From: Sphingomonas sp. PAMC 26621
GTDB taxonomy: Bacteria > Pseudomonadota > Alphaproteobacteria > Sphingomonadales > Sphingomonadaceae
DNA: 64,000 nucleotides
Assembly (NCBI RefSeq): GCF_000251145.1
Contig: NZ_AIDW01000004.1
Span: 124,001 to 188,000 of the forward strand
Direction of reading: 5' to 3'
Made by a program: the position numbers and the translations under genes. The first letter of the stretch is position 1. The number at the start of each line of letters is the position of its first letter. Shown here in pieces: positions 17,727-25,880 of the stretch. The notes beneath the pieces were generated by a model. It had not been told where the DNA came from, made no database searches, and saw only the letters and a list, made by a program, of their open reading frames with translations.

Positions 17727-18722
17727 TCAAAGCCCGTGATAGTCGCGATACCAGTCGACAAAGCGGGGGACGCCTTCCGCAATGGTGGTGCGGGGTTCGT
17801 AGCCCAGATCGCGGTGGATCGCGCTGATGTCGGCAAAGGTGTCACGCACGTCGCCCGGTTGCATCGGCAGGAGGTTGCGCGTCGCCGTCTTTCCGCACGC
17901 CTGCTCGATCAATGCGATCATCTCGCCGAGGTCTTCCGAGCGACTGTTGCCGATATTGTAGATCCGGTGCGGGCTGATGCTGCCGCCGGCCTTGACCGTC
18001 CCGTCGTCAGCGGGCGGCGAATCGAGGCAGGCGATGATCCCGGCAACGATGTCGTCGATATAGGTGAAGTCGCGGCGCATCCGCCCCTCGCCGAAGACAT
18101 TGATCGGGCGACCTTCGTAGATCGCCTTGGTGAACAGCCACATCGCCATGTCGGGGCGGCCCCAGGGGCCATAGACGGTAAAGAAGCGCAGACCCGTCTG
18201 CGGCAGGCGAAACAGATGCGCGTAGGTCTCGCTCATCAGTTCGTCCGCTTTCTTGGTCGCCGCATACAGCGACAGCGGGTGATCGACCCGATCCTCGACG
18301 CGGAATGGCAGCGTGTCGTTCCCGCCATAGACCGAGGACGACGAGGCGTAGACCATATGCTCGACCGTACGATGCCGCGCGACCTCGAGCAGGTTGAGAT
18401 GCCCCGCGAGGTTCGACTGGAGATAGGCGCGCGGGTTCTCGATCGAGTAGCGGACGCCCGCCTGCGCGCCGAGGTGGACGATCCGGTCGAACGCCTGACC
18501 GTCGAGTGCGGTGTCGAGCGCCTCATGGTCGGAGAAATCGACCTGTGCGAAGGTGAACGCGTCGCCCGCCTCCGCGAGCAGCGCAAGGCGGGCGTGTTTC
18601 AGCGAGACGTCGTAATAAGCGTTGAGGTTGTCGATCCCGAACACGGTATCACCGCGCGCCAGCAGGACGCGCGCGACGTGGCAGCCGATGAATCCGGCGA
18701 CACCGGTGACGAGAATCCGCAT
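17727..18722 (-). CDS. NAD-dependent epimerase, UDP-glucuronate 4-epimerase type
   Basis: 331 residues from ATG 18722 (MRILVTGVAGFIGCHVA). An extended SDR: NAD motif TGVAGFIG, catalytic YAATKK (Tyr-x-x-x-Lys), SSSSVYGGN, and RFFTVYGPWGRPDMA, which is characteristic of UDP-glucuronate/galacturonate 4-epimerases (CapI/LpsL). GEGRMRRDFTYIDDIV is also conserved. It would convert UDP-glucuronate made by Ugd (8652-9953) to UDP-galacturonate, a precursor of exopolysaccharide and of glycosphingolipids or LPS. The upstream neighbour, on the same strand, is a phosphatase about 200 bases away. Confidence 0.88.
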   Translation of the reverse strand: MRILVTGVAGFIGCHVARVLLARGDTVFGIDNLNAYYDVSLKHARLALLAEAGDAFTFAQVDFSDHEALDTALDGQAFDRIVHLGAQAGVRYSIENPRAYLQSNLAGHLNLLEVARHRTVEHMVYASSSSVYGGNDTLPFRVEDRVDHPLSLYAATKKADELMSETYAHLFRLPQTGLRFFTVYGPWGRPDMAMWLFTKAIYEGRPINVFGEGRMRRDFTYIDDIVAGIIACLDSPPADDGTVKAGGSISPHRIYNIGNSRSEDLGEMIALIEQACGKTATRNLLPMQPGDVRDTFADISAIHRDLGYEPRTTIAEGVPRFVDWYRDYHGL

Positions 18723-18921
18723 GCGATCACTCCTGTTGGTGCCGCCTCGTAGAGAAGGACGGGGTGGATCGGCAAGCGCGATGGTGGGCGGATGATATCT
18801 CGACAATCGCTACAGTGTCGGTGTGCGTGTGCTTGAGGACGTGCCTGCGCCCGATAGTTGGCGCGAGGACCCGCAGACTATCGCTTGGGGAGGCGTATCT
18901 GGATCGCCGCGGGAAAAGGCA

Positions 18922-19686
18922 TCAGCTCGTCTGCAGGAAGCGGATCATGCTTTGCTCGACGACGATCGCGGTCAACACGTCGGTGCGATACGCACCGGTA
19001 TCGATCCCGATCCGGTTGGCGCGCCGTTCGACCCCGTCGCTGATCGTGTGGCCGTGCACCACGAGGAATCCGTGGTCGTTCGCGTCGGTCAGGAACGGGG
19101 CGCGGATCCAGCGCAGGTCCCGCGGTTGCTGCGCCTCGATCGGCACGCCGGGGCGGATCCCGGCATGGACGAACAGGTAATCGCCGAAGCGGAAGGTGTC
19201 TCCGAACGTCTTCAGGAACGTCACATGCTCGGGCGGAATCGCGGCGGTCAGCACTTCGGCGATCTGCGCCTCGCTCATCCCGGTCAACGCCGAGGGGGAG
19301 ACGCCATAGCTTTCGGCACAGGCATCGCCGCCAAAACCGAGCCAGTCATAGGCCAGCCCCGGCTCACCCGCGAGCACGCGCAACAGGATCTCTTCGTGAT
19401 TGCCGAGCAGGAACAGCGCTTTCGCCGGAAAATGCTGAAGGGTGCGCAGCCGTTCGATGACGCCCGCCGAATCCGCGCCGCGGTCGATCAGGTCGCCGAG
19501 GAACACCAGTCCGATCGTTTCGACGGGATGGTGCGCGATATCGTCCGCAATCTGCGCAAGCAGATCCTCGAGCAGATCCAGCCGCCCGTGGATATCGCCG
19601 ACGGCATAGACGCGCTGGCCTTCGGGGCCCGAGAAGTCGCGGGGGGCGATGTTGGCGGAGACGCGACGAAACAGTTTCTGGAACAA
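18922..19686 (-). CDS. PPP-family metallophosphatase (serine/threonine phosphatase-like)
   Basis: 254 residues from a TTG at 19686, which has GAGG five bases upstream. The long upstream open frame (to 21693) lies antisense to the DUF885 gene and is not coding. Metal and catalytic motifs are in PPP order: GDIHGRLDLLEDLL, GDLIDRG, GNHEEIL, HAGIRPG and VVHGHT. These resemble lambda-type phosphatases and bacterial Ser/Thr or dinucleotide phosphatases. The protein is cytosolic, with no signal peptide. The physiological substrate cannot be read from sequence. A conserved-looking 200-base gap separates its stop from the epimerase start. Confidence 0.83.
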   Translation of the reverse strand: MFQKLFRRVSANIAPRDFSGPEGQRVYAVGDIHGRLDLLEDLLAQIADDIAHHPVETIGLVFLGDLIDRGADSAGVIERLRTLQHFPAKALFLLGNHEEILLRVLAGEPGLAYDWLGFGGDACAESYGVSPSALTGMSEAQIAEVLTAAIPPEHVTFLKTFGDTFRFGDYLFVHAGIRPGVPIEAQQPRDLRWIRAPFLTDANDHGFLVVHGHTISDGVERRANRIGIDTGAYRTDVLTAIVVEQSMIRFLQTS

Positions 19687-19965
19687 TCCAACCTCGAACG
19701 ATGCGCACCGAATGTCCGGACCCGCTGTATATAGGGTGTGCGAACGTTTGTATCGTCGACACCTCGCGGTCGTCTGGCAGCATGCACGCGGGTGCAAGCA
19801 CATTCGTGATTTCGACGGTTCGACCCCGGCACGAAACAGGCGGGAGAAGTGGTTGCAATCCGCCATCGACTTGGATGCCCATCGCACGACGGACTGCGAA
19901 TTTGCCGGGCGCGATTGCGTTGTTTCAGCGTGCGCGCGACAAGCGGGCTTTCCAAGGAGAATTCG

Positions 19966-21747
19966 ATGCGTCTTGCCTTCGCCCTGATCGTGTTGCCGGT
20001 CGTGCCCCTCCTCCAGGCAAATGCCCCGGTCCCGCTCCAGACGGCGCAGGCCCCTTCGCAGGACGCGGCCCTGCTGCAATTTCTCGATCGCGCGTTTGAC
20101 GCGCAGGTCGCGCTCAGCCCGGAACGGCAGACCGAGCTCGGGCTCAAGACCGACTATGACCGGCTCGACGATTATACCGATGCGGCGACGGTGCGTGCAC
20201 AGGCGCTCGAAGAACAACAGCTGAAGGCGCTGCACGCGCGGTTCCGCCCCGAGCAACTCGGCGAGAATGCGCGGGTCAGCTACCGATTGTTCGAGGATCG
20301 CGTTGCGCGCGACCGGGACTCGTTCCGGTTTCGCACGTTGCGCTTTCCGGTTTCGACCAACGGAAGCCCGGCGGGCGATATTCCGGTGATGCTGATCAAC
20401 AACCACAAGATCGACACGGTCGCCGACGCGCGCGCCTATATCGCGCGGCTGCGCGATACCGAGCGGGTGATGACCGAGGTCGCCGCGACGATGCGGTCGC
20501 AGGCGGCGGCCGGCATTATCCCCAACAAGGTCAATTTCGCCCCCGCGCGCGCCGATGCGCACGCGGTCATCACCGGTGCGCCGTTCGACGGCGGGGCGGA
20601 TTCGTCGTTGCTCGCGGACTTCCGCAAGAAGGTCGGCGCGCTCGACGCGCCCGCCGCGACCAAGGCGACGTTGGTGGCGGACGCCCAGGCGGCGCTCACC
20701 GGCCCGTTCCGCCGCGGCTATGGCACGTTGTTCGCCGCGCTCGACGCGGTCGAGCCGTTGTCGACGGGCAATTACGGCGCGTGGCACCTGCCCGACGGCG
20801 CGGCTTATTATGCCGACCAGCTCAAGAACGCGACGACCACCACCCTCACGCCCGACCAGGTCCATGACCTCGGGCTGCGGCAGGTCGCGTCGATCCGGCA
20901 GGAGATGGAAGCGATCAAGCGCCAGGTCGGCTTCACCGGCACGCTCGAACAGTTCTTCACCAAGATCCGCACCGACCCGCAGTTCAAATATCCCAACACG
21001 CAGGCGGGGCGCGATGCCTATCTGGGCGATGCGCGCGCGGTGATCGCGTCGGTGATGGTCGCCGCGCCGCGCTATTTCCGGGTGTTGCCCAAGATCCCGC
21101 TCGAGGTGCGCGCGGTCGAGAAATGGCGCGAGGGGACCGCGTCGACCGCCTTCTACAACCCGCCCTCGGCGGATGGATCGCGCCCCGGCATCTATTACGT
21201 CAACCTGGTCGACATGAACCAGACGCAAAAGGTCCAGGTCGCCGGTATCGCCGCGCATGAGGGCGCGCCCGGCCACCATTTCCAGCTCGCGCGGCAGCAG
21301 GCGCTGACCGACCTGCCCAAGTTCCGCAAGTTCGGCTTCTATGGGGCTTACGGCGAGGGCTGGGGCTTGTATTCGGAACGGCTCGCGGACGAGATGGGGG
21401 TTTATAAGGATCCGTATTCCCGCTTCGGGATGCTGTCGCTGCAGGTATGGCGCGCGATCCGGCTGGTGCTCGATACCGGCATCCATTCCAAGCACTGGAC
21501 CCGCGAGCAGGCGATCGCCTATTTCAAGGCGAACAGTTCGGTGTCGGACAAGGACATCGCGCGCGAGGTCGACCGCTATTTCAACTGGCCCGGGCAGGCG
21601 ACCAGCTACATGGTCGGGCAGCTCAAGATCACCGAACTGCGCAAACGTGCGGAGAAGGCGCTTGGGCCGCGGTTCGATATTCGCGATTTCCACGAGGCGG
21701 TGCTGAGCCAGGGGTCGCTACCGCTCGACGTGCTGGATGAGCGGTGA
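19966..21747 (+). CDS. DUF885-family exported hydrolase (putative metallopeptidase)
   Basis: 593 residues from ATG 19966 with AAGGAGA upstream. A signal peptide (MRLAFALIVLPVVPLLQANA) suggests export. The DUF885 core motifs are HEGAPGHHFQLARQQ and AYGEGWGLYSERLADEM, which resemble the HExxH-plus-E zinc arrangement of M32/M3-like peptidases; function is not proved for most members. SIRQEMEAIKRQVGF and FNWPGQATSYMVGQLKI are also typical. It is divergent from the phosphatase over 279 bases. An uncommon feature is the repeat element immediately downstream. Confidence 0.85.
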   Translation: MRLAFALIVLPVVPLLQANAPVPLQTAQAPSQDAALLQFLDRAFDAQVALSPERQTELGLKTDYDRLDDYTDAATVRAQALEEQQLKALHARFRPEQLGENARVSYRLFEDRVARDRDSFRFRTLRFPVSTNGSPAGDIPVMLINNHKIDTVADARAYIARLRDTERVMTEVAATMRSQAAAGIIPNKVNFAPARADAHAVITGAPFDGGADSSLLADFRKKVGALDAPAATKATLVADAQAALTGPFRRGYGTLFAALDAVEPLSTGNYGAWHLPDGAAYYADQLKNATTTTLTPDQVHDLGLRQVASIRQEMEAIKRQVGFTGTLEQFFTKIRTDPQFKYPNTQAGRDAYLGDARAVIASVMVAAPRYFRVLPKIPLEVRAVEKWREGTASTAFYNPPSADGSRPGIYYVNLVDMNQTQKVQVAGIAAHEGAPGHHFQLARQQALTDLPKFRKFGFYGAYGEGWGLYSERLADEMGVYKDPYSRFGMLSLQVWRAIRLVLDTGIHSKHWTREQAIAYFKANSSVSDKDIAREVDRYFNWPGQATSYMVGQLKITELRKRAEKALGPRFDIRDFHEAVLSQGSLPLDVLDER

Positions 21748-21804
21748 ACCGCTATATCGCGGCGAAGCGGGGGTAGCGAGGGGAAGCGCTTCGATCCAGA
21801 AACC

Positions 21805-21909
21805 GCTTCCCCGGCGGAGGCCGGGGCCCAGTCGGGATGGCCGAGGTAACGAAGCGCGGTCCTCACCTTCGGCGTCTCGCTCCTGGGCCCCGGCCTTCGC
21901 CGGGGAAGC
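21805..21909. repeat. 105-base palindromic element, copy A
   Basis: Left arm 21805-21831 (starts GCTTCCCCGGCGGAGG) and right arm 21883-21909 are inverted with one mismatch over 27 bases. The 51-base interior contains ATGGCCGAGGTAACG (21837-21851), which recurs inverted inside copy C at 48711-48725. No ORF fits inside it. Confidence 0.88.
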
Positions 21910-22006
21910 GCTTCTGTGGGACGGGTGGTCGCGTGCTTTCGCGGCGGGGGAAACGGCCCTATGCGAGCGGCTTGGGCCCATGACCCGGCCAGGAAGGACC
22001 GCCGCC

Positions 22007-23443
22007 TTGACGACCAGACCGACCCTGTGGACGACGCTGTTCCGCTGCAAGCCCGTCGCCGACTTCGTCGTGGCCGGAGAAGGGCATAGCCACGGCCTCG
22101 GGCGCAAGTTCGGGTTGTTTCAGCTGACCATGCTAGGCGTCGGCGCCACCATAGGCACCGGGATCTTCGTCGCGCTCACCACTGCGGTGCCCGAGGCGGG
22201 GCCGGCGGTGAGCGTGTCGTTCGTCATCGCCGGGATCACCGCAGCGCTGACCGCGCTGTGCTATGCCGAACTGGCGTCGGCGGTGCCGGTGGCGGGGTCT
22301 TCTTACTCTTATGCCTATGCAACCATGGGAGAATTGGCCGCCTTCCTGATCGGCGCGTGCCTGTTGCTCGAATATGGCGTGTCGGCCTCGGCGATCGCGG
22401 TGGGGTGGGGGCAGTATCTCAACGAGGCGCTAAGCCTCACCACCGGCTGGCGAATTCCCGATGCGATCGCGCGGCCGCCGGGGGCGGGCGGGGTGGTCAA
22501 CCTGCCCGCGGTCGTGCTCGTCGGCCTGTGCCTGACGCTGCTGCTGCGCGGCGCAAAGGAGTCGACCAGCGTCAATGCGGTGCTGGTTCTGCTCAAGCTT
22601 GCGGTGCTTTTGCTGTTCGTCTGCGTCGCTTTCGCGCATTTCAATACCGATAATCTCCATCCGTTCGCGCCGAAGGGGCTGATCGGGATCGGCTCGGCGG
22701 CGTCGTCGATCTTCTTCTCCTACATCGGGATCGACGCGGTCTCGACCGCGGGCGAGGAGGTCGACAATCCGCGCCGCAACCTGCCGCTCGCGATCATCCT
22801 GTCGCTGCTGATCGTCACCGCCGCCTATATCCTCGTCGCGGTCGCCGCGGTCGGCGCGCAGCCGTGGACCGCGTTCAAGGGCCAGGAGGCGGGGCTCGCG
22901 GTGATCCTCCACACGCTGACCGGGGCGGCGTGGCCCGCGCTCGCGCTGTCGCTCGGCGCGATCGCGTCGATCTTCAGCGTGACCCTAGTGGTGCTCTACG
23001 GCCAGACGCGGATCCTGTATGCGATGAGCCGCGACGGGCTGCTCCCCGCCTTCTTCCGCCGGGTCGACCCGGTGCGGCAGGTGCCGCGGCAGAACACCTG
23101 GGTGGTCGCGGGCGGGGTCGCGCTGCTCGCCGCGCTGGTGCCGCTCGACGTGCTGGTCAATTTGACGAGCATGGGGACGCTGATCGCCTTCGCCTCGGTA
23201 TCGATCGGCGTGATCCTGCTCCGCCGCAGCCGCCCGGACCTGCCGCGCGGCTACCGCGTGCCCTTATACCCTGTTCTGCCGATCGCGAGCGCCGCCTTCT
23301 GCCTGTATCTGATCGCGGGGTTGCCGAAGGACACGTATCTGCTGTTCGCGGTGTGGCTGGGCGGGGCGGCGGCGCTGTACTTCGGCTATTCGCGGCGGCG
23401 GTCGCTGCTGGCGACGGGGGCGGCGGGCGCTTCGGAAGGGTAG
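22007..23443 (+). CDS. APC-superfamily amino acid permease
   Basis: 478 residues from a TTG at 22007, chosen because AGGAAGGA lies eight bases upstream; an in-frame ATG at 21980 without a ribosome site would add nine residues. At least twelve hydrophobic helices are present. Helix 1 carries LGVGATIGTGIFVALTTAV, the APC consensus for substrate and ion contacts; IFFSYIGIDAVSTAGEEVDN and YGQTRILYAMSRDGLLP are family landmarks. It most resembles the cationic amino acid transporter/YfnA group. It imports amino acids across the inner membrane; specificity is unknown. Confidence 0.88.
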   Translation: MTTRPTLWTTLFRCKPVADFVVAGEGHSHGLGRKFGLFQLTMLGVGATIGTGIFVALTTAVPEAGPAVSVSFVIAGITAALTALCYAELASAVPVAGSSYSYAYATMGELAAFLIGACLLLEYGVSASAIAVGWGQYLNEALSLTTGWRIPDAIARPPGAGGVVNLPAVVLVGLCLTLLLRGAKESTSVNAVLVLLKLAVLLLFVCVAFAHFNTDNLHPFAPKGLIGIGSAASSIFFSYIGIDAVSTAGEEVDNPRRNLPLAIILSLLIVTAAYILVAVAAVGAQPWTAFKGQEAGLAVILHTLTGAAWPALALSLGAIASIFSVTLVVLYGQTRILYAMSRDGLLPAFFRRVDPVRQVPRQNTWVVAGGVALLAALVPLDVLVNLTSMGTLIAFASVSIGVILLRRSRPDLPRGYRVPLYPVLPIASAAFCLYLIAGLPKDTYLLFAVWLGGAAALYFGYSRRRSLLATGAAGASEG

Positions 23444-23633
23444 GGCGTCGGGCGGACGCGGGGTGCGGATCGCCCGGCGGGTCGGGCGAAACCTTGGGGT
23501 GCGGTGCTGTCAAAGAGCGGGCGGGAGCTTAGGCTTTCGGGGGCCTGTAGGACAGCGGGGCGCACGATCGCTGTTGCGGGGAAGGGGCGTCGGCGATCTT
23601 GACCGTCCGGCGTTATGATCGCACCCTTGGCGG

Positions 23634-23840
23634 ATGAAGCTACCCGGCTTTCCCCGTATCATCGTGGACCCTGCCCCTTGCGGCGGGCGACCCATCATCG
23701 CGGGAACGCGCGTGCGCGGGACCGATGTGCTCGAAATGCTCGCGGGTGGCGTGGGCACGGCGGAGGTCCTCGAGGATTTCCACTATCTGGTCAAGGCGGA
23801 CGTCCGGGCCGCGCTGTCCTGCTCGGCGAACCAGCCATGA
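23634..23840 (+). CDS. DUF433 protein (antitoxin-like)
   Basis: 68 residues. The pattern IIVDPAPCGGRPIIAGTRVR followed by DVLEMLAGGVGTAEVLEDF is the DUF433 winged-helix domain found in VapB45-type antitoxins. Family members usually sit before a DUF5615/PIN-like toxin. Here the next gene overlaps by 4 bases and is a nucleotidyltransferase instead. The protein should be a small cytosolic DNA-binding autoregulator. No good ribosome site precedes the ATG, so translation could be leaderless or weak. Confidence 0.78.
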   Translation: MKLPGFPRIIVDPAPCGGRPIIAGTRVRGTDVLEMLAGGVGTAEVLEDFHYLVKADVRAALSCSANQP

Positions 23841-24133
23841 ACCGCGCGACGATCATCAGCCGGGTGAAGCGCAACGAGGCCGGGCTGACCGCCCTGGGGG
23901 TGCAGCATGTCTCGCTGCTCGGATCGGTCGCGCGGGACGAGGCGTCCGAGGCGTCCGATGTCGATCTGGCGGTGACCCTGGATGCGGCGGCAGGGTTCGA
24001 CCTGTTTCGCTTCGCTGCGTTGGGCGAGCAGGTGTCGCGGATGCTCGACGCGAAGGTCGATCTGGTCGTCGAGCCTGCGCGCTCGGCAAGGATGCAGGCC
24101 GAGATCGATCGGGACCGGGTGCTTGTCTACTGA
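23837..24133 (+). CDS. Minimal nucleotidyltransferase (MNT/MntA-like)
   Basis: 98 residues with ATG overlapping the DUF433 stop (ATGA). The catalytic signature is GSVARDEASEASDVDLAV, that is GSxxR followed by SDxDL, then DAKVDLVVEPARS. MntA-type proteins AMPylate a HEPN toxin partner, neutralising it. No HEPN gene is adjacent: downstream is a repeat and an AT-rich insert. The third catalytic acid is probably the Asp in KVDLVV. The pair may be a remnant or a two-gene variant. Confidence 0.78.
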   Translation: MNRATIISRVKRNEAGLTALGVQHVSLLGSVARDEASEASDVDLAVTLDAAAGFDLFRFAALGEQVSRMLDAKVDLVVEPARSARMQAEIDRDRVLVY

Positions 24134-24435
24134 GCGCGAGGCGCTGGCCCGCTCCTCACCCTGCTCCTCTTAGCCCTTCCCCGGCGCAGGCCGGGGCCCA
24201 GTCGCGCAGGGTTCGGAAGTCGGGCGCTGTGCAATGCCCCAATCGTTCCTCGACTGGGCCCCGGCCTGCGCCGGGGAAGCGTCAACGTCGGAAAGCGGAT
24301 GGCGATCGTGTCGCCGACGCGGCGGGGCGGTTATCCACGCGGCGCAGGGTTATCTCGGCCCAAGGGTGATAGCTTGACTGTCCGTAACAATATCTAGCAA
24401 TGGCCGTTTTTAGCTCGAATACGGGGGTGACGAGC
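24134..24435. other. Gene-free stretch bridging GC-rich and AT-rich DNA
   Basis: Holds repeat copy B, then about 100 bases of GC-rich sequence that turns AT-rich near 24380. I see no ORF with coding character and no integrase or transposase end. Confidence 0.6.
24176..24279. repeat. 104-base palindromic element, copy B
   Basis: Perfect 29-base inverted repeat: 24176-24204 (starts CTTCCCCGGCGCAGGCC) against 24251-24279. The arms match those of copies A and C except for one or two bases; the interior differs. It separates the nucleotidyltransferase from the AT-rich J-domain insert and is the last GC-rich block before it. Confidence 0.88.
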
Positions 24436-25821
24436 ATGGTTATGGATAGAAGCGGATATTATGCTGCGTTAGGATTAAACCATACAGCATCTGCAGATGA
24501 AATAAGAGCAGCCTTTCGTCACTTGGAAAAGCGCAGCCATCCGGATGTTAATTCGAAAACGGATGGAGGGGATAATTTCAGAAAAATATCTGAAGCGTAC
24601 AATGTCTTACGTGATTTCCAAAAGCGAGCGCATTATGATCGTCAAAACGTAAATGTTGAGCAAAACTTTGATAAAAATAGCGAAAATCCGAAGCCAAACG
24701 CTAAAAGCCTTAAGCCATCAAAATGCGAAGTATGTTGCCAAATCACGGCTCAACCAAGGCATATAACATTCTGGAAAGTTTCTAGTTTTATCCTAGTAAC
24801 TAAAAGAACTCCTATTCAGAAAGTATTTTGTTATTCTTGCGCGGAAAAGGAAAGTCTGCGTGCATGTCTATATACCGCCGCGTTAGGGTGGTGAGGTCTG
24901 CCGTGGGGCCCAATTCTAACCGTGGTTGAGGGAGTAAAAGATGCCTTCGGAGGGCATTATGACCGTAAAGTGGAAGATACGCTTCTCTGGCATAACGCTC
25001 AAGCATTTGCTGCAATTGGAAGTATTGCTATTTCGTACGGCTTAACAGAACGGCTAGCCAAATCACCAAACGAGGCGGTTCGCTCTGATGCGATTAATCT
25101 AGCGAGCGTACTGATGGCGGCAGGATTCAAGCCATCTGTCAAACTCAAGAACCCTTGGGTGCTAAAACCTTCAGCGATTAGCCTAAAGCTGGGGGCGTTA
25201 TCTGTTGTTCCTGCAATTCTGACCCTAACATTCTTTATATACAACAAAGATATTCATAGCAGTAGCAGCCTACCGATTACTTCATCGTCAGCCCCACTTT
25301 ACAGTGCTTTGCCCACCGAGGTTGTTCCACCATCGTTAGGAACAACTAAAGACACCTCCGTTGCTATGGTGCCGAAGCCCGCGCAATTGTGTAAAAGAAT
25401 GCCACAAAATGGTAAAATTCTGATTGGGGCTAGTCGCCTGCGCCGTAAAGGTCACACTTTGACTATTGATAATGGTTCCGGTGGTGGCGCTATCGTGAAC
25501 GTGCGAAACGCGCTCTCCGGTAAACTCTTTGCTTCAATGTTCATAGGCAAGAACGATCAGGCGGTAATGCTTGGTATACCAGATGGGCGATTTAGAATTC
25601 AGTACGCACTTGGGGGCGACCTTGCAAAAAGCTGCAAATCGTTTGTTGAACTATCTGCGGCGGGGGAGTTTCCTGACCAAGAACAGCTGCAAACGATCAC
25701 AGAAAGCAATTATCTCGAAACGATTATAAAGAGAATGCATATATCATACACTCTTTACACCGTTCCCGCTGGTAACGTTCAACCGTTATCAATCAATGAA
25801 AACGAATTTGATGCTCCATAA
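24436..25821 (+). pseudogene. J-domain membrane protein gene interrupted by in-frame TGA at 24892-24894
   Basis: ATG 24436 follows GGGGGTGACGAGC. Residues 1-70 are a J domain with the Hsp70-activating HPD (KRSHPDVN). Two CxxC pairs follow (KCEVCCQ, CYSCAEK), then ALGW and a TGA, then in the same frame GLPWGPILTVVEGV, a transmembrane helix (LGALSVVPAILTLTFFIY) and a beta-rich C-terminal domain ending NENEF. Related J-domain proteins, as I recall them, read GWWGxPWGP here, so the TGA replaces a Trp TGG by one base. A GTG at 24922 could restart the second part. The whole gene is much richer in A+T than its neighbours, suggesting acquisition by transfer. Confidence 0.78.
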
Positions 25822-25880
25822 TCAGCTAAAGCCTTATCGATGTTCCATTTCAGATATAAATTGACACATGCCGCAAATAA

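Noticed and set aside
15620..17827. 735-residue ORF on the plus strand across the M3 peptidase gene
   Set aside because: It is Arg/Leu/Gly-rich without motifs and exactly antisense to a well-supported dcp gene; high-GC codon bias produces such shadows.
19687..21693. Upstream two-thirds of the 923-residue minus-strand frame containing the phosphatase
   Set aside because: Only the last 255 codons have phosphatase motifs; the rest is antisense to the DUF885 gene and lacks a start signal.
24892..24894. TGA in the J-domain gene as selenocysteine
   Set aside because: The position is a Trp in relatives, no SECIS-like hairpin was seen after it and the protein is not redox-type at that site.
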